This document shows, piece by piece, positions 14,824 through 22,685 of a DNA stretch of 64,000 nucleotides. The translations under genes and the position numbers were made by a program. The notes under the pieces were generated by a model. The model did no database searches and had not been told where the DNA came from. It saw nothing but the letters and a program-made list of their open reading frames with translations. Source of the DNA: JAWLEV01 sp046538105 (GTDB lineage Bacteria; Chloroflexota; Anaerolineae; UBA1429); contig JBKHJO010000006.1 of NCBI GenBank assembly GCA_046538105.1, positions 1 to 64,000 on the forward strand, in the 5' to 3' direction. The first letter of the stretch is position 1. Every line of letters starts with the position of its first letter.

Positions 14824-15665
14824 ATGGCCTCCTCTGTTTCCGCTTTCGTCAGTGGCGTGTCTGCTATGGGTATCCCGGCCTGGCGCAGCGTCCGGAGCAC
14901 GCGCGTCGTCGTGGGAGGCTCCATACCATAGATTTCGAGGACATTTGCTTTTCCCAGGATCTCGCGGGTGGGGCCTGCAAGGACGGTCCTGCCCTTGTGG
15001 AGGACGGTGACGCGCTCCGCCAGTTCAGCCACCTCGTCCATGTCGTTGGAGACGAGAAGGATGGTTATGCCCCTATCGGTCTGAAGACGGCGCAGCACGT
15101 CGTGGATATGGGCCTGCCCTCGTGGGTCAAGGCCCGTGGTGGCCTCGTCCAATACCAGCAGGTCGGGCTCCATGGCCAGGACGCCCGCCAGTGCCACGCG
15201 GCGCATTTCGCCCCCGCTGAGAGAAAAGGTACGCCGATCTACAAAATCCTGGAAATCGAGGCCCACAGATTCCATGGCCCAATGCACACGTTCCAGGATC
15301 TCCTCTCTTGTAAGTCCCAGTTGGCGCGGACCGTGGGCGATGTCGTCACCCACATATTGCTCCAGGAACTGGTGGTGGGGATACTGAAAGACCAGTCCCA
15401 CGCGGCGGCGCAGAGATACGATATTGCAGGCCGGGCTTGCCGTATCCTGTCCAAAGATCTGCACATGCCCTTCCTCTTGAGGGCACAACAGGCCATTCAA
15501 GAAACTGACCAGGGTGGATTTTCCGGATCCGCTCTCCCCGATCAGGGCGGCGAATTCCCCCTGGCGCAGGGTGAGATTGGCATTCTGCAGGCCCATGGCG
15601 GCAAGGGGCGTGCCGGCCATATAGGTATGGGAAAGTTCCCGCATAGAGACGATGACGTCATTCAT
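14802..15665 (-). CDS. ecfA2: ECF transporter ATP-binding protein EcfA2 (H-loop variant)
   Basis: A 287-residue ABC ATPase. Walker A is GESGSGKST, the Q-loop is FQYPHHQ, the signature is SLSGGEMRR, and Walker B is LLVLDEAT. The switch position reads LLVSNDMDEVAE, so the usual His of SHDMDEV is Asn. The partner EcfA1 keeps its His, so one of the two ATP sites may be weakened, as in other asymmetric ABC pairs. The C-terminal extension is normal for EcfA. It overlaps ecfA1 by 4 bp and ecfT by 22 bp. Confidence 0.94.
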   Translation of the reverse strand: MNDVIVSMRELSHTYMAGTPLAAMGLQNANLTLRQGEFAALIGESGSGKSTLVSFLNGLLCPQEEGHVQIFGQDTASPACNIVSLRRRVGLVFQYPHHQFLEQYVGDDIAHGPRQLGLTREEILERVHWAMESVGLDFQDFVDRRTFSLSGGEMRRVALAGVLAMEPDLLVLDEATTGLDPRGQAHIHDVLRRLQTDRGITILLVSNDMDEVAELAERVTVLHKGRTVLAGPTREILGKANVLEIYGMEPPTTTRVLRTLRQAGIPIADTPLTKAETEEAIWQAMRP

Positions 15666-16522
15666 GTTTCGATTTGCACCCGTTCAATCAGGGCTTCTAT
15701 GAGGTCGTTTTCTGTCAGAATGGCCTTTCCGGGCAGGTAAAGCCCGCGCTGCTGCAGTTCCCGTGCTATGGCAGCGCTGACGGGCAAATCCAGACCCAGT
15801 TCGTCAAAGATCTTCTGATCCGCGAAAACGCTCTGTGGGCTGCCCTCCAGGGCCACACGTCCCCTGTCCAGCACGACGACGCGGTCTGCCAGGACGGCCT
15901 CGTCCATGGAGTGGGTAATGAGTATGAGGGTCAGTCCCCGGTCGTGTAGATCATCCAGCAGGGCCAGCACATTGCGCCGTGCGATGGGGTCCAGCATGGC
16001 CGTGGACTCGTCCAGGATCAGGCATTGTGGTTCCATGGCCAGCATGCTGGCTATGGCCAGCCGAGATTTTTGGCCGGCGGACAGATCGTGGGGGTTGCGG
16101 CCCTCCAGCCCCTGCAGGCCCACGTCTCGCAGGGCGCGGGCGATCCGTCGATGCAGTTCCTGTGTGGGAACGCCCAAATTCTCGGGGCCAAAGGCCACTT
16201 CCTCCCGCACGGTGGTGGCCACGAATTGGTTCTCGGGGTGTTGAAAGACGATGCCTACCGTGGCTCGGATCTCCAATAGGGCCCTTTCCGAGCCATGGCG
16301 CGTATTTTGTCCCCCGACCCACACGTCCCCTTTGGTGGGGACCAGCAGACCATTGAGGCACTTGGCAAGGGTCGATTTGCCGGAGCCGTTGTGTCCGACG
16401 ATGGCCACAAAGTCACCCGCGTTAACGTAGAGATCGATGCCGCGCAGCGCCTCTACGGCCCGAGTCCCCTCGTCGTATGTATAGTGTACGTTGCTGGCCT
16501 GTATAAGTTGCCGCGATGTCAT
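15662..16522 (-). CDS. ecfA1: ECF transporter ATP-binding protein EcfA1
   Basis: A 286-residue ABC ATPase, first gene of the operon. Walker A is GHNGSGKST, the Q-loop is FQHPENQFV, the signature is LSAGQKSR, Walker B is CLILDEST, and the switch His lies in LILITHSMDEA. With EcfA2 and EcfT it forms the energising module. The ATG at 16522 has GGAG a few bases upstream, directly after a terminator hairpin in the leader. Confidence 0.95.
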   Translation of the reverse strand: MTSRQLIQASNVHYTYDEGTRAVEALRGIDLYVNAGDFVAIVGHNGSGKSTLAKCLNGLLVPTKGDVWVGGQNTRHGSERALLEIRATVGIVFQHPENQFVATTVREEVAFGPENLGVPTQELHRRIARALRDVGLQGLEGRNPHDLSAGQKSRLAIASMLAMEPQCLILDESTAMLDPIARRNVLALLDDLHDRGLTLILITHSMDEAVLADRVVVLDRGRVALEGSPQSVFADQKIFDELGLDLPVSAAIARELQQRGLYLPGKAILTENDLIEALIERVQIET

Positions 16523-16678
16523 ATGCGCTCCACAAAAGAAAATGGCCCTGCGTCACAGAGACGGCAAGGCCATACGGAAGTCGGATAAGAATGTTCTTCC
16601 GTCGTCTCGGTCAGACGCTGATCCAAGCGACGATTTGTCAAGGAATAATGGCTCGGTGCCTCAATAGGGTCACCTGCG
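16523..16678 (-). promoter_or_regulatory. Structured leader RNA of the ecf-coa operon (riboswitch candidate)
   Basis: Reading the minus strand from about 16678, a long hairpin comes first (16632-16600, CGTCG-CTTGG paired with CCGAG-CGACG, with an inner TCAG/CTGA). A second stem follows (ACGGAAG/CTTCCGT, drawn from 16602-16596 and 16580-16574), whose first strand shares bases with the end of the first hairpin. The terminator comes last. Alternative pairing followed by a terminator next to the start codon is the layout of a ligand- or protein-controlled attenuator. No known riboswitch consensus was recognised. Confidence 0.6.
16532..16573 (-). terminator. Intrinsic terminator just before ecfA1
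   Basis: On the minus strand ATGGCCTTGC pairs with GCAGGGCCAT (10 bp with one G-U) over a 12-nt loop and is followed by TTTTCTTTTG. It ends about 9 nt before the ecfA1 start codon, overlapping the region where ribosomes load. Confidence 0.8.
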
Positions 16679-16684
16679 ATCCCC

Positions 16685-16712
16685 ATTATAGGACGATATG
16701 AGCGGAGATCAA
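16685..16712 (-). promoter_or_regulatory. Promoter of the ecf-coa operon
   Basis: Minus strand: TTGATC (16712-16707), 16-nt spacer, TATAAT (16690-16685). The start would be near 16678. Confidence 0.7.
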
Positions 16713-16773
16713 AATGCACCATACATAGGATTCTTGGGGTTCGAGGGTGCCAGTTCGCCGTGACGACACGATG

Positions 16774-16782
16774 TGCTATAGT
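16774..16782 (+). promoter_or_regulatory. Extended -10 promoter for the alcohol dehydrogenase gene
   Basis: TGCTATAGT, with a weak TTCGCC -35 region 17 nt upstream at 16754-16759. The start would be near 16789. Confidence 0.5.
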
Positions 16783-16846
16783 AGCCGTGCACAGGCTATC
16801 ACGGCATTCATCACAGTGGCAGGGAATAATATAACGGGAGGATGAC

Positions 16847-17854
16847 ATGAGAGCAGCCGTCTTTTATGGGGCAAGGGATCTGCGCATCGAGGAGAGGGAA
16901 GGTCCTCGGGCGGGAGAGGGGGAGGTGGTCGTGGAGGTACTGGCCTGTGGCATCTGTGGCACGGATCGTCACATCTATCATGGGCAATTTGCCGCCAAGC
17001 CACCCGTCGTGCCAGGACATGAATATACAGGGCGTATCGTGGAGGTGGGGAAAGGGGTGAGCGGTCTTGCCGTGGACGATCACGTGGCCATCGATCCCAA
17101 TATTCACTGTGGCGCGTGCCGCTTCTGCCGACGTGGAGATATACATCTGTGTGAGAACCTGTCTGCTCTGGGGGTGGATATGGACGGCGGATTCGCCGAA
17201 CTGGCGGTCGCCCCGTCCCGGCAGTGCTATCTGCTTCCTGACTCGGTTTCGCCGTTGGAGGGGGCTTTGGCAGAGCCTCTGGCCTGTTGCGTGCACGGCA
17301 TCGATCTGGCAGAGGTCGGGGTGGGAGATAGGGTCGCCGTCATCGGGGGTGGGCTGATAGGGCAGATGCTGGCCCAATTGGCGCGCCTGCGCGGGGCCGG
17401 CTATCTTGTACTGAGCGATCCTATTGTGGCTCGCCGTGAGATGGCTCTGTCCCTGGGCGTGGATGCGGTGATAGATCCCACGTCGTCCAACGCCCTTCAG
17501 GAGACACCTCTTGGGGAGGGGGCGGATGTGGTCATCGAGGCCGTGGGATCGGCGCAGACGGCGGTCCAGGCCATCGAGTGGGCTGCCCCGGGGGGTACCA
17601 TTGTCTGGTTCGGCGTGGCCCCGCCGGGTGACACGGTAGACGTGGAGCCCAATCTTGTCTTCCGCAAGGAGCTTACGATAAGAGGATCCCTGGTCAACCC
17701 GCACACCCACGGACGCGCCCTCGCCCTGTTGGCCTCGGAGCAGGTGGACGTGGCCCCTCTCATCACGCGGACTATTGGCCTGGACGCCCTTTTACAGGTT
17801 CTCTCGCAGGGTCCTGACGAGGAGATAAAGACTGTGGTGACGCCTACGCGGTAG
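16847..17854 (+). CDS. Zinc-dependent medium-chain alcohol/polyol dehydrogenase
   Basis: A 335-residue medium-chain dehydrogenase. The catalytic zinc region is CGICGTDRHIYHG and GHEYTG. The structural zinc lobe is CGACRFCRRGDIHLC with four cysteines. The nucleotide-binding turn is IGGGLIG. Sequence style is closest to sorbitol, threonine or other polyol dehydrogenases, but the substrate cannot be fixed from sequence alone. An acidic residue follows the beta-2 strand (LSDP), suggesting NAD. It is a single gene with ACGGGAGGATGAC before the ATG, divergent from the ecf operon. Confidence 0.88.
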   Translation: MRAAVFYGARDLRIEEREGPRAGEGEVVVEVLACGICGTDRHIYHGQFAAKPPVVPGHEYTGRIVEVGKGVSGLAVDDHVAIDPNIHCGACRFCRRGDIHLCENLSALGVDMDGGFAELAVAPSRQCYLLPDSVSPLEGALAEPLACCVHGIDLAEVGVGDRVAVIGGGLIGQMLAQLARLRGAGYLVLSDPIVARREMALSLGVDAVIDPTSSNALQETPLGEGADVVIEAVGSAQTAVQAIEWAAPGGTIVWFGVAPPGDTVDVEPNLVFRKELTIRGSLVNPHTHGRALALLASEQVDVAPLITRTIGLDALLQVLSQGPDEEIKTVVTPTR

Positions 17855-17948
17855 GTTGGATAAGGAACATCTCTGCGGGGGAAGGCCCTAGTCAACACCT
17901 CCTGCTCACGGTGGTGCGTCAACTGCCCCCACCAGTAGCAACTCGAAC

Positions 17949-18122
17949 CTAGGAGAAAAAGCGCTCGTAATCGTTGTGATCACCAATCCAGAACCACGTT
18001 ACCGTATCGCCCTCCCAAAGAGCGATGGCACGATAGCCTCGGCTCATCCTTACAGACCAAATGTTCTCCTTGCGGTTGATGCACTTGAATCGCAGAGAAG
18101 GGTGAAAAGGATTATTCATCAT
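17949..18122 (-). pseudogene. C-terminal fragment of a RelE-type toxin
   Basis: The minus strand encodes NNPFHPSLRFK, then WSVRMSRGYRAIALWEG and VTWFWIGDHNDYERFF, which is the C-terminal half of a RelE/ParE-fold mRNA interferase. The N-terminal half is missing and the frame is fused to an unrelated esterase fragment. No antitoxin gene is adjacent. Confidence 0.7.
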
Positions 18123-18320
18123 CAGGTAACGGTAAAGATCCATCTTGGACCCGCTGTATCCGTGGTACTGTACAGTGTGGGGAAGGGCCCTCTTTTCTGG
18201 GGCGCAAGGTACCAGGCGGATATGCGTGCCCCGTCCCATCCGTCGTATTGAGTCTCGTAGACTTGCCGATGACGGGATAGTCCACCTTCTGGAAATCGGC
18301 TTCCAGTTCTCCTGACGAAT
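18123..18320 (-). pseudogene. Fragment of an acetylxylan esterase/cephalosporin-C deacetylase gene
   Basis: Three pieces in three frames follow one another without a gap: EADFQKVDYPVIG, then QVYETQYDGWDGARISAWYL, then TVQYHGYSGSKMDLYRYL. Together they are a stretch of the AXE1 esterase family, before the catalytic serine region. Two frameshifts and truncation at both ends make it non-functional, and it runs directly into the RelE-like fragment. Confidence 0.75.
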
Positions 18321-18373
18321 TTGCCGGGCAAGGGTGATTCAAGGTTGAAGAGTTGTCGGGCGGCGTGGGATAC

Positions 18374-18401
18374 TTGACGGGCTGTGGCGCTAAACTAGAA
18401 T
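18374..18401 (+). promoter_or_regulatory. Promoter of the Nudix gene
   Basis: TTGACG (18374-18379), 16-nt spacer, TAGAAT (18396-18401). The start would be near 18408, about 30 nt before the ATG. Confidence 0.65.
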
Positions 18402-18436
18402 AGACACTCTGCTTTGCGACTATATATTCTGAAAGT

Positions 18437-19090
18437 ATGTGTGAGAGATTGACCATCCAGACCGTCATGCGCGCTTTGCAGCCACCCTTGCCGGGATTGA
18501 GGGCGCAGTTGCCCATGGCTCCCGATCCGCGGGTATTGCCGGGAGATGGCTGTGAGGGAGATCCCCGTGAGGGGGCGGTGCTCCTTCTCCTCTATCCTCG
18601 AGAGGGACGGCTTTTTCTCCTTTTGACCCGTCGCAGTACATACGTTTTCCACCATAAAGGACAGATATCTCTCCCCGGCGGAGCGAGGGAGCCCGGCGAT
18701 ACTTCGTTGTGGCAGACGGCCCTGCGAGAGGCCGCCGAAGAGGTGGCCGTCGCGCCAGAAGAGGTTCGCTATGTGGGTATACTCAGTCCCCTCTTTATAG
18801 CGGCGAGCCGTTTCGAGGTGCACCCCTTTATCGGGTATGTGCCTGTGCGGCCGGATTTCGCTCCCAACGACTATGAGGTGGCGGCATTGATAGAGATGCC
18901 TCTGTGCAGGCTTCTAGCAGAGGATGCCAAGGATGAAGATGTATGGGTTCGACAGGGGATCGAGAGGCGTGTGCCCCTGTATCTCTATGGTGAGCATATC
19001 ATCTGGGGGGCGACGGCCATGATACTCTGCGAACTGGAGACCGTTTTGCGCGCCGAGGTCGACACGTGCTCTTTCCTTTCCCCCTCTTAG
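18437..19090 (+). CDS. Nudix hydrolase, CoA diphosphatase type
   Basis: A 217-residue Nudix protein. The segment LLTRRSTYVFHHKGQISLPG matches the extra motif of coenzyme A diphosphatases (NudL/PCD1/Nudt7). The Nudix box is GGAREPGDTSLWQTALREAA followed by EEVAVAPEE. Such enzymes split CoA into 3',5'-ADP and phosphopantetheine. It lies a few kb from the CoA synthesis operon but under its own promoter. The ATG is fixed by position after the promoter. Substrate is inferred from family motifs. Confidence 0.85.
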   Translation: MCERLTIQTVMRALQPPLPGLRAQLPMAPDPRVLPGDGCEGDPREGAVLLLLYPREGRLFLLLTRRSTYVFHHKGQISLPGGAREPGDTSLWQTALREAAEEVAVAPEEVRYVGILSPLFIAASRFEVHPFIGYVPVRPDFAPNDYEVAALIEMPLCRLLAEDAKDEDVWVRQGIERRVPLYLYGEHIIWGATAMILCELETVLRAEVDTCSFLSPS

Positions 19091-19741
19091 CCCCTCTTTG
19101 AGAATGCTAGGGCTGGGGACGGATCTGGACGAAGTCCCCCGTCCTGTATCTGAAAGATATGGATGCGCTGCTCTGTCAGGTCGCCGTATAGATCATAGTC
19201 CACAGTTCCGATGAGGGTTGAGAGCGGGACCTCTTTCAGTGTCTTGCTGATGGAAGCGGCGTCCAGGCTCTTGGCCCGCTCTGCTCCCTCGGCCATGACC
19301 ATCAGGGCACTGTGGCCGGCGATACTGTACGTGCCCGGATTGCGCGCCTCCAGATCCTGGTAGGCCTGCCACCAACTCTCATCTGTTACGGCCTTTGGAT
19401 CGGGCGTGATGCCGCTGACATAGGTACCCTCCGCCCATTGGCCGGCCCCATCGATAAAGGCATAGAGAAAACAGCCGTCGCTGGCCATAAAGGGGACCCT
19501 CGATTCCCGCCTCGCGCATCTCTGGCAGGAGCACATATCCCTCTGTCTCGTATCCGACCAGGAAAACGGCGTCGGGATGGGCCTCCTCAATGTGCGGCAC
19601 GAGGGGGCAGGCGATGCGTACAGAGAGGGGTTCTGCTCTGTGCAGAGATAGGTCGTCCCTTTCGCGTAGCAGGTAGGAGGTCCCTATAATTGCCAAGGCG
19701 ATGACGAGAAGCGTGATGAACACGAGACGTGTTTTGGTCAT
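19087..19741 (-). pseudogene. Branched-chain amino acid-type ABC binding protein, internally deleted
   Basis: The 5' part has a membrane or signal segment (LVFITLLVIALAIIG) and then jumps to VPHIEEAHPDAVFLVGYETE, which belongs near the middle of LivK-type binding proteins. At about 19490 the frame shifts, and the rest continues as GCFLYAFIDGAGQWAEGTYV to the stop at 19087. About 215 codons remain of a usual 380. A large internal deletion plus a frameshift make it a pseudogene. No transporter partners are present. Confidence 0.8.
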
Positions 19742-19833
19742 GAGCGTTCCTCATTCACGATTGCTCGGTCCCAAAGCATTCCTCCTCGCCCTTGATGCCT
19801 CCATTCTACATGAAAAGGTGTCACTACGCTGGC

Positions 19834-21534
19834 TCAAGAACTCTTGCGTATAGCCCGCACGATCAGTTGCAGGGACGTTCTCCCCCGATAGGTGTTCAGA
19901 GAGGGAGTGTACACGATGTCCACCTTGTCGCCTTGACTGAGCGTCTTGGCCAGATGGCCCTGGCGAAAGGCGATGGCGGACAGGGAATGGGATCCGTCTC
20001 CCACGGTCAGGCGCAGGTGCCTGTTCCCACTGCCTACGGGTCGTAGAGAAAGCAAGTCCAGTTTGATCGAGGCCAGCGAGGGCGGCGGATTGCCCTCTCC
20101 AGAGGGAGCCATTTTGCTCAAAAGGTGAGGCGTGTTCTCATCGAGGTCCGTGATGGGTACGATGGCGTCCACACGGATGCGGCGCTGAAGCGTTTCTTTT
20201 TCTATATGTTCCGTGCAGTAGCGGCCCACGCGTTCCCGAAACGCGGGGAGATTCTCCGTGGCCAGGGAGAATCCCGCCGCCGCGGCGTGCCCACCATGGC
20301 GGGAGAGGAGGTCGGCGCAATGATCCAGGGCATGTGTGATGTGAAATCCCTCAATGCTGCGCGCCGAGCCCCGGGCAATCGCTTTTCCCGTGCGCATTAC
20401 CAGGGAAGGCCGATAGAAAGCCTCTGTAAGCCGGCTGGCGATCAAGCCCACGATCCCCTCGTGAAAGGATGGGTCATCGACGATGAGAGCCGAACCCTCC
20501 TCACGGCCGTGTAGCAGTTCCTGTGCATGCCGGGATTGCCGATCCAGCAGTTGCTGCCGTTCCTGATTGATCCGATGGAGTTGGTCGGCCAATTCCTCCG
20601 CTTCTTTTTCCGATTGGGTCATGAGCAGCCGATAGGCCAATTGAGCATGTTCGAGACGTCCGGCAGCGTTGATTCTTGGTCCCAGGCGGAAGCCTATGGC
20701 CTCCCCATCCACCTGCTTGGGGTCCACGTCTGCCTTTTCCATCAATTTTAACAGTCCCAGACGGGGTGATTCTTGCATATGCCGCAAACCCCAATAGGCG
20801 AGGGAGCGGTTCTCGCCCCTGAGGGGAACGATGTCGGCCACGGTGCCCAGGGCTACCAGATCGAGGAATCGTTCGGGGTCAAAGCTGGGCAGGCCACGCA
20901 CCTGTTGAGCCTCTGCCAGGGCCCGGACCAACTGGTAGGCCACGCCCACCCCTGCCAGGGCTTTGAAGTCATAGTAACAGTCCGGACGTTTGGGGTCCAA
21001 CACCGCGACGGCTGGAGGGATCTCTTGGGGCACCGAATGATGGTCCGTGATGATCATGTCCAGACCCAGCCCAGCGGCGTGGGCTACCTCTTCTGCCGAG
21101 CGGATGCCGCAATCGACGGTGACTACCAGGTTGGTACCTTCTCGGCGCAGCTTTTCAAGGGCGGCGTTGTTCAGTCCGTAGGCTTCGGAGAAGCGATCGG
21201 GGATATAGGCCTTGGTCTCCCCTCCCAGACCTCTCAGGGCGGAGACCAGAAGCGCGGTGGCGCTTACGCCATCCACGTCATAGTCCCCATAGATGACGAT
21301 CTTTTCACCTGTTTCTAGGGCCTGCTGCAGGCGTGCCACAGCTTCGTTCATGCCCGTCATCTGAAAGGGGTTGGCGAGCGTCTTGGGCACATTCAGGAAT
21401 GCGTCCACCTTGCTCGGTGTATCTAATCCTCGCGCATAGAGTACCTGGGCGAGCAGGGGATCCAGGTTGGAGAAACGGCGGATGAATTGAGGTGGGCATT
21501 TGCGTTTGAGCGTCCACAGTTGCGGAACCGACAT
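19834..21534 (-). CDS. recJ: Single-stranded-DNA-specific exonuclease RecJ
   Basis: A 566-residue RecJ, the 5'-to-3' single-strand exonuclease of recombination and repair. Motifs of the DHH family are IYGDYDVDGVSATALL, VTVDCGIRS and ITDHHSVP. The DHHA1 domain has SRHGGHAAAAGFS, and a C-terminal OB-fold-like segment ends the protein. The length is typical of the core form. Its promoter (TTGACC, 16-nt spacer, TATAAT on the minus strand, 21629-21602) faces away from fmt. Confidence 0.96.
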   Translation of the reverse strand: MSVPQLWTLKRKCPPQFIRRFSNLDPLLAQVLYARGLDTPSKVDAFLNVPKTLANPFQMTGMNEAVARLQQALETGEKIVIYGDYDVDGVSATALLVSALRGLGGETKAYIPDRFSEAYGLNNAALEKLRREGTNLVVTVDCGIRSAEEVAHAAGLGLDMIITDHHSVPQEIPPAVAVLDPKRPDCYYDFKALAGVGVAYQLVRALAEAQQVRGLPSFDPERFLDLVALGTVADIVPLRGENRSLAYWGLRHMQESPRLGLLKLMEKADVDPKQVDGEAIGFRLGPRINAAGRLEHAQLAYRLLMTQSEKEAEELADQLHRINQERQQLLDRQSRHAQELLHGREEGSALIVDDPSFHEGIVGLIASRLTEAFYRPSLVMRTGKAIARGSARSIEGFHITHALDHCADLLSRHGGHAAAAGFSLATENLPAFRERVGRYCTEHIEKETLQRRIRVDAIVPITDLDENTPHLLSKMAPSGEGNPPPSLASIKLDLLSLRPVGSGNRHLRLTVGDGSHSLSAIAFRQGHLAKTLSQGDKVDIVYTPSLNTYRGRTSLQLIVRAIRKSS

Positions 21535-21601
21535 TTACTTCCCTCTTTTGCTCTTTGTGTATGGGTGTCACGATGAAGGGAGTGTTTGCAGCATCGCCAC
21601 C

Positions 21602-21629
21602 ATTATACGGCAAGGGGCGTTTTGGTCAA
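21602..21629 (-). promoter_or_regulatory. Promoter of recJ
   Basis: Minus strand TTGACC (21629-21624), 16-nt spacer, TATAAT (21607-21602). Confidence 0.75.
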
Positions 21630-21653
21630 GCCTCGTGGCGCCGGATGCTCATC

Positions 21654-21682
21654 TTGCGACTGTGGGCTGGCCATGCTACAAT
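21654..21682 (+). promoter_or_regulatory. Promoter of fmt
   Basis: TTGCGA (21654-21659), 17-nt spacer, TACAAT (21677-21682), with TG at 21674-21675 as extended -10. The start would be near 21689, about 25 nt before the fmt ATG. Confidence 0.75.
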
Positions 21683-21713
21683 GCGGACGATATCTTATCA
21701 TAAAAGGGGGACA

Positions 21714-22661
21714 ATGGTGGCAAAGGTCGTCTTTTTGGGTACGCCACGTTTTGGTGTTCCGGTATTGGAGGCTTTGGTGGAATACCACGAGGTGGTCGGC
21801 GTGGTCACACAGCCGGATCGCGTGTCTGGACGCGGGCGGCGCCGACATGCCCCTCCGATAAAGCGGGTGGCCCAGGCGTACAATCTGCAGATTCTCCAGC
21901 CGGCCGACCTGCGCCGTGATGAGGAGACGGTGCAGGCGCTGCGCGAGATGCGCGCCGACGTGTTCGTCATCGCTGCCTATGGCCAGATACTGCGTCCAGA
22001 GGTGTTGGAGATTCCTCCCCATGGATGCATAGGTGTCCACGCATCCCTGTTGCCCAAATATCGAGGGGCGGCTCCCATCGCCGCGGCCATCTTGCATGGC
22101 GAGGAGGAGACGGGGGTGACTCTGATGCTCACCGACGAGGGCATGGACACGGGGCCTATCATCGCCCAGCGAAGCATTCCCATCGCCCCCGACGATACCC
22201 GGCAGGCCCTCACCAACAAGCTTGCGCATCTGGGGGCAGAATTGCTTATCGAGACGTTGCCCGCCTGGCTGGATGGAGAGATCGAACCTCGTCCACAGGA
22301 CGATGACGAGGCCACTATGGCCCCTCTCATTGACAAGTCGGATGGAGCCATCGATTGGGGGGAGACCGCGGCACAGATCGACCGCCAGATTCGAGCCTTT
22401 ACGCCCTGGCCGGGCTCCTTTTGCACCTGCGAAGGGAGGAATTTCAAGATAATTCGCGCTCATCCTCTTTCCGACTGGCATGGGGAGGAGGAACCGGGTA
22501 CCGTGGTGGAAGTGGAAGAGGGCATAGGCGTTGTCACCGGCAAGGGGTTGCTTATACTTGAGGAGGTTCAGTTGGCCGGCAGACGGGCCATGGAGATGGA
22601 GCAATTCTGTCGGGGGAGGCGCGATTTTGTGGAGAGCGTGCTCGAGTCTCCCGATGAATAG
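21714..22661 (+). CDS. fmt: Methionyl-tRNA formyltransferase (catalytic Asn replaced)
   Basis: A 315-residue protein that formylates initiator Met-tRNA using 10-formyltetrahydrofolate. It starts VVFLGTPRFGVPVL, has HASLLPKYRGAAP at 109-121 with catalytic His109, and the Asp in DEGMDTG (about 145). The family triad is Asn-His-Asp within NxHxSLLP; here the Asn position is Gly107 (IGVHAS). The C-terminal OB domain (about 205-315) is present. The ATG at 21714 is chosen over an upstream frame because it lies after the promoter with AAGGGGGAC before it. lipB follows after 24 bp. Confidence 0.94.
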   Translation: MVAKVVFLGTPRFGVPVLEALVEYHEVVGVVTQPDRVSGRGRRRHAPPIKRVAQAYNLQILQPADLRRDEETVQALREMRADVFVIAAYGQILRPEVLEIPPHGCIGVHASLLPKYRGAAPIAAAILHGEEETGVTLMLTDEGMDTGPIIAQRSIPIAPDDTRQALTNKLAHLGAELLIETLPAWLDGEIEPRPQDDDEATMAPLIDKSDGAIDWGETAAQIDRQIRAFTPWPGSFCTCEGRNFKIIRAHPLSDWHGEEEPGTVVEVEEGIGVVTGKGLLILEEVQLAGRRAMEMEQFCRGRRDFVESVLESPDE

Positions 22662-22685
22662 GCCGCCTTTTGGTGAGGGGAGATT

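Noticed and set aside
17880..17960. Possible T-arm-like sequence GGTTCGAGT on the minus strand
   Set aside because: The flanking bases do not form a 5-bp T stem and no cloverleaf can be drawn, so it is not a tRNA.
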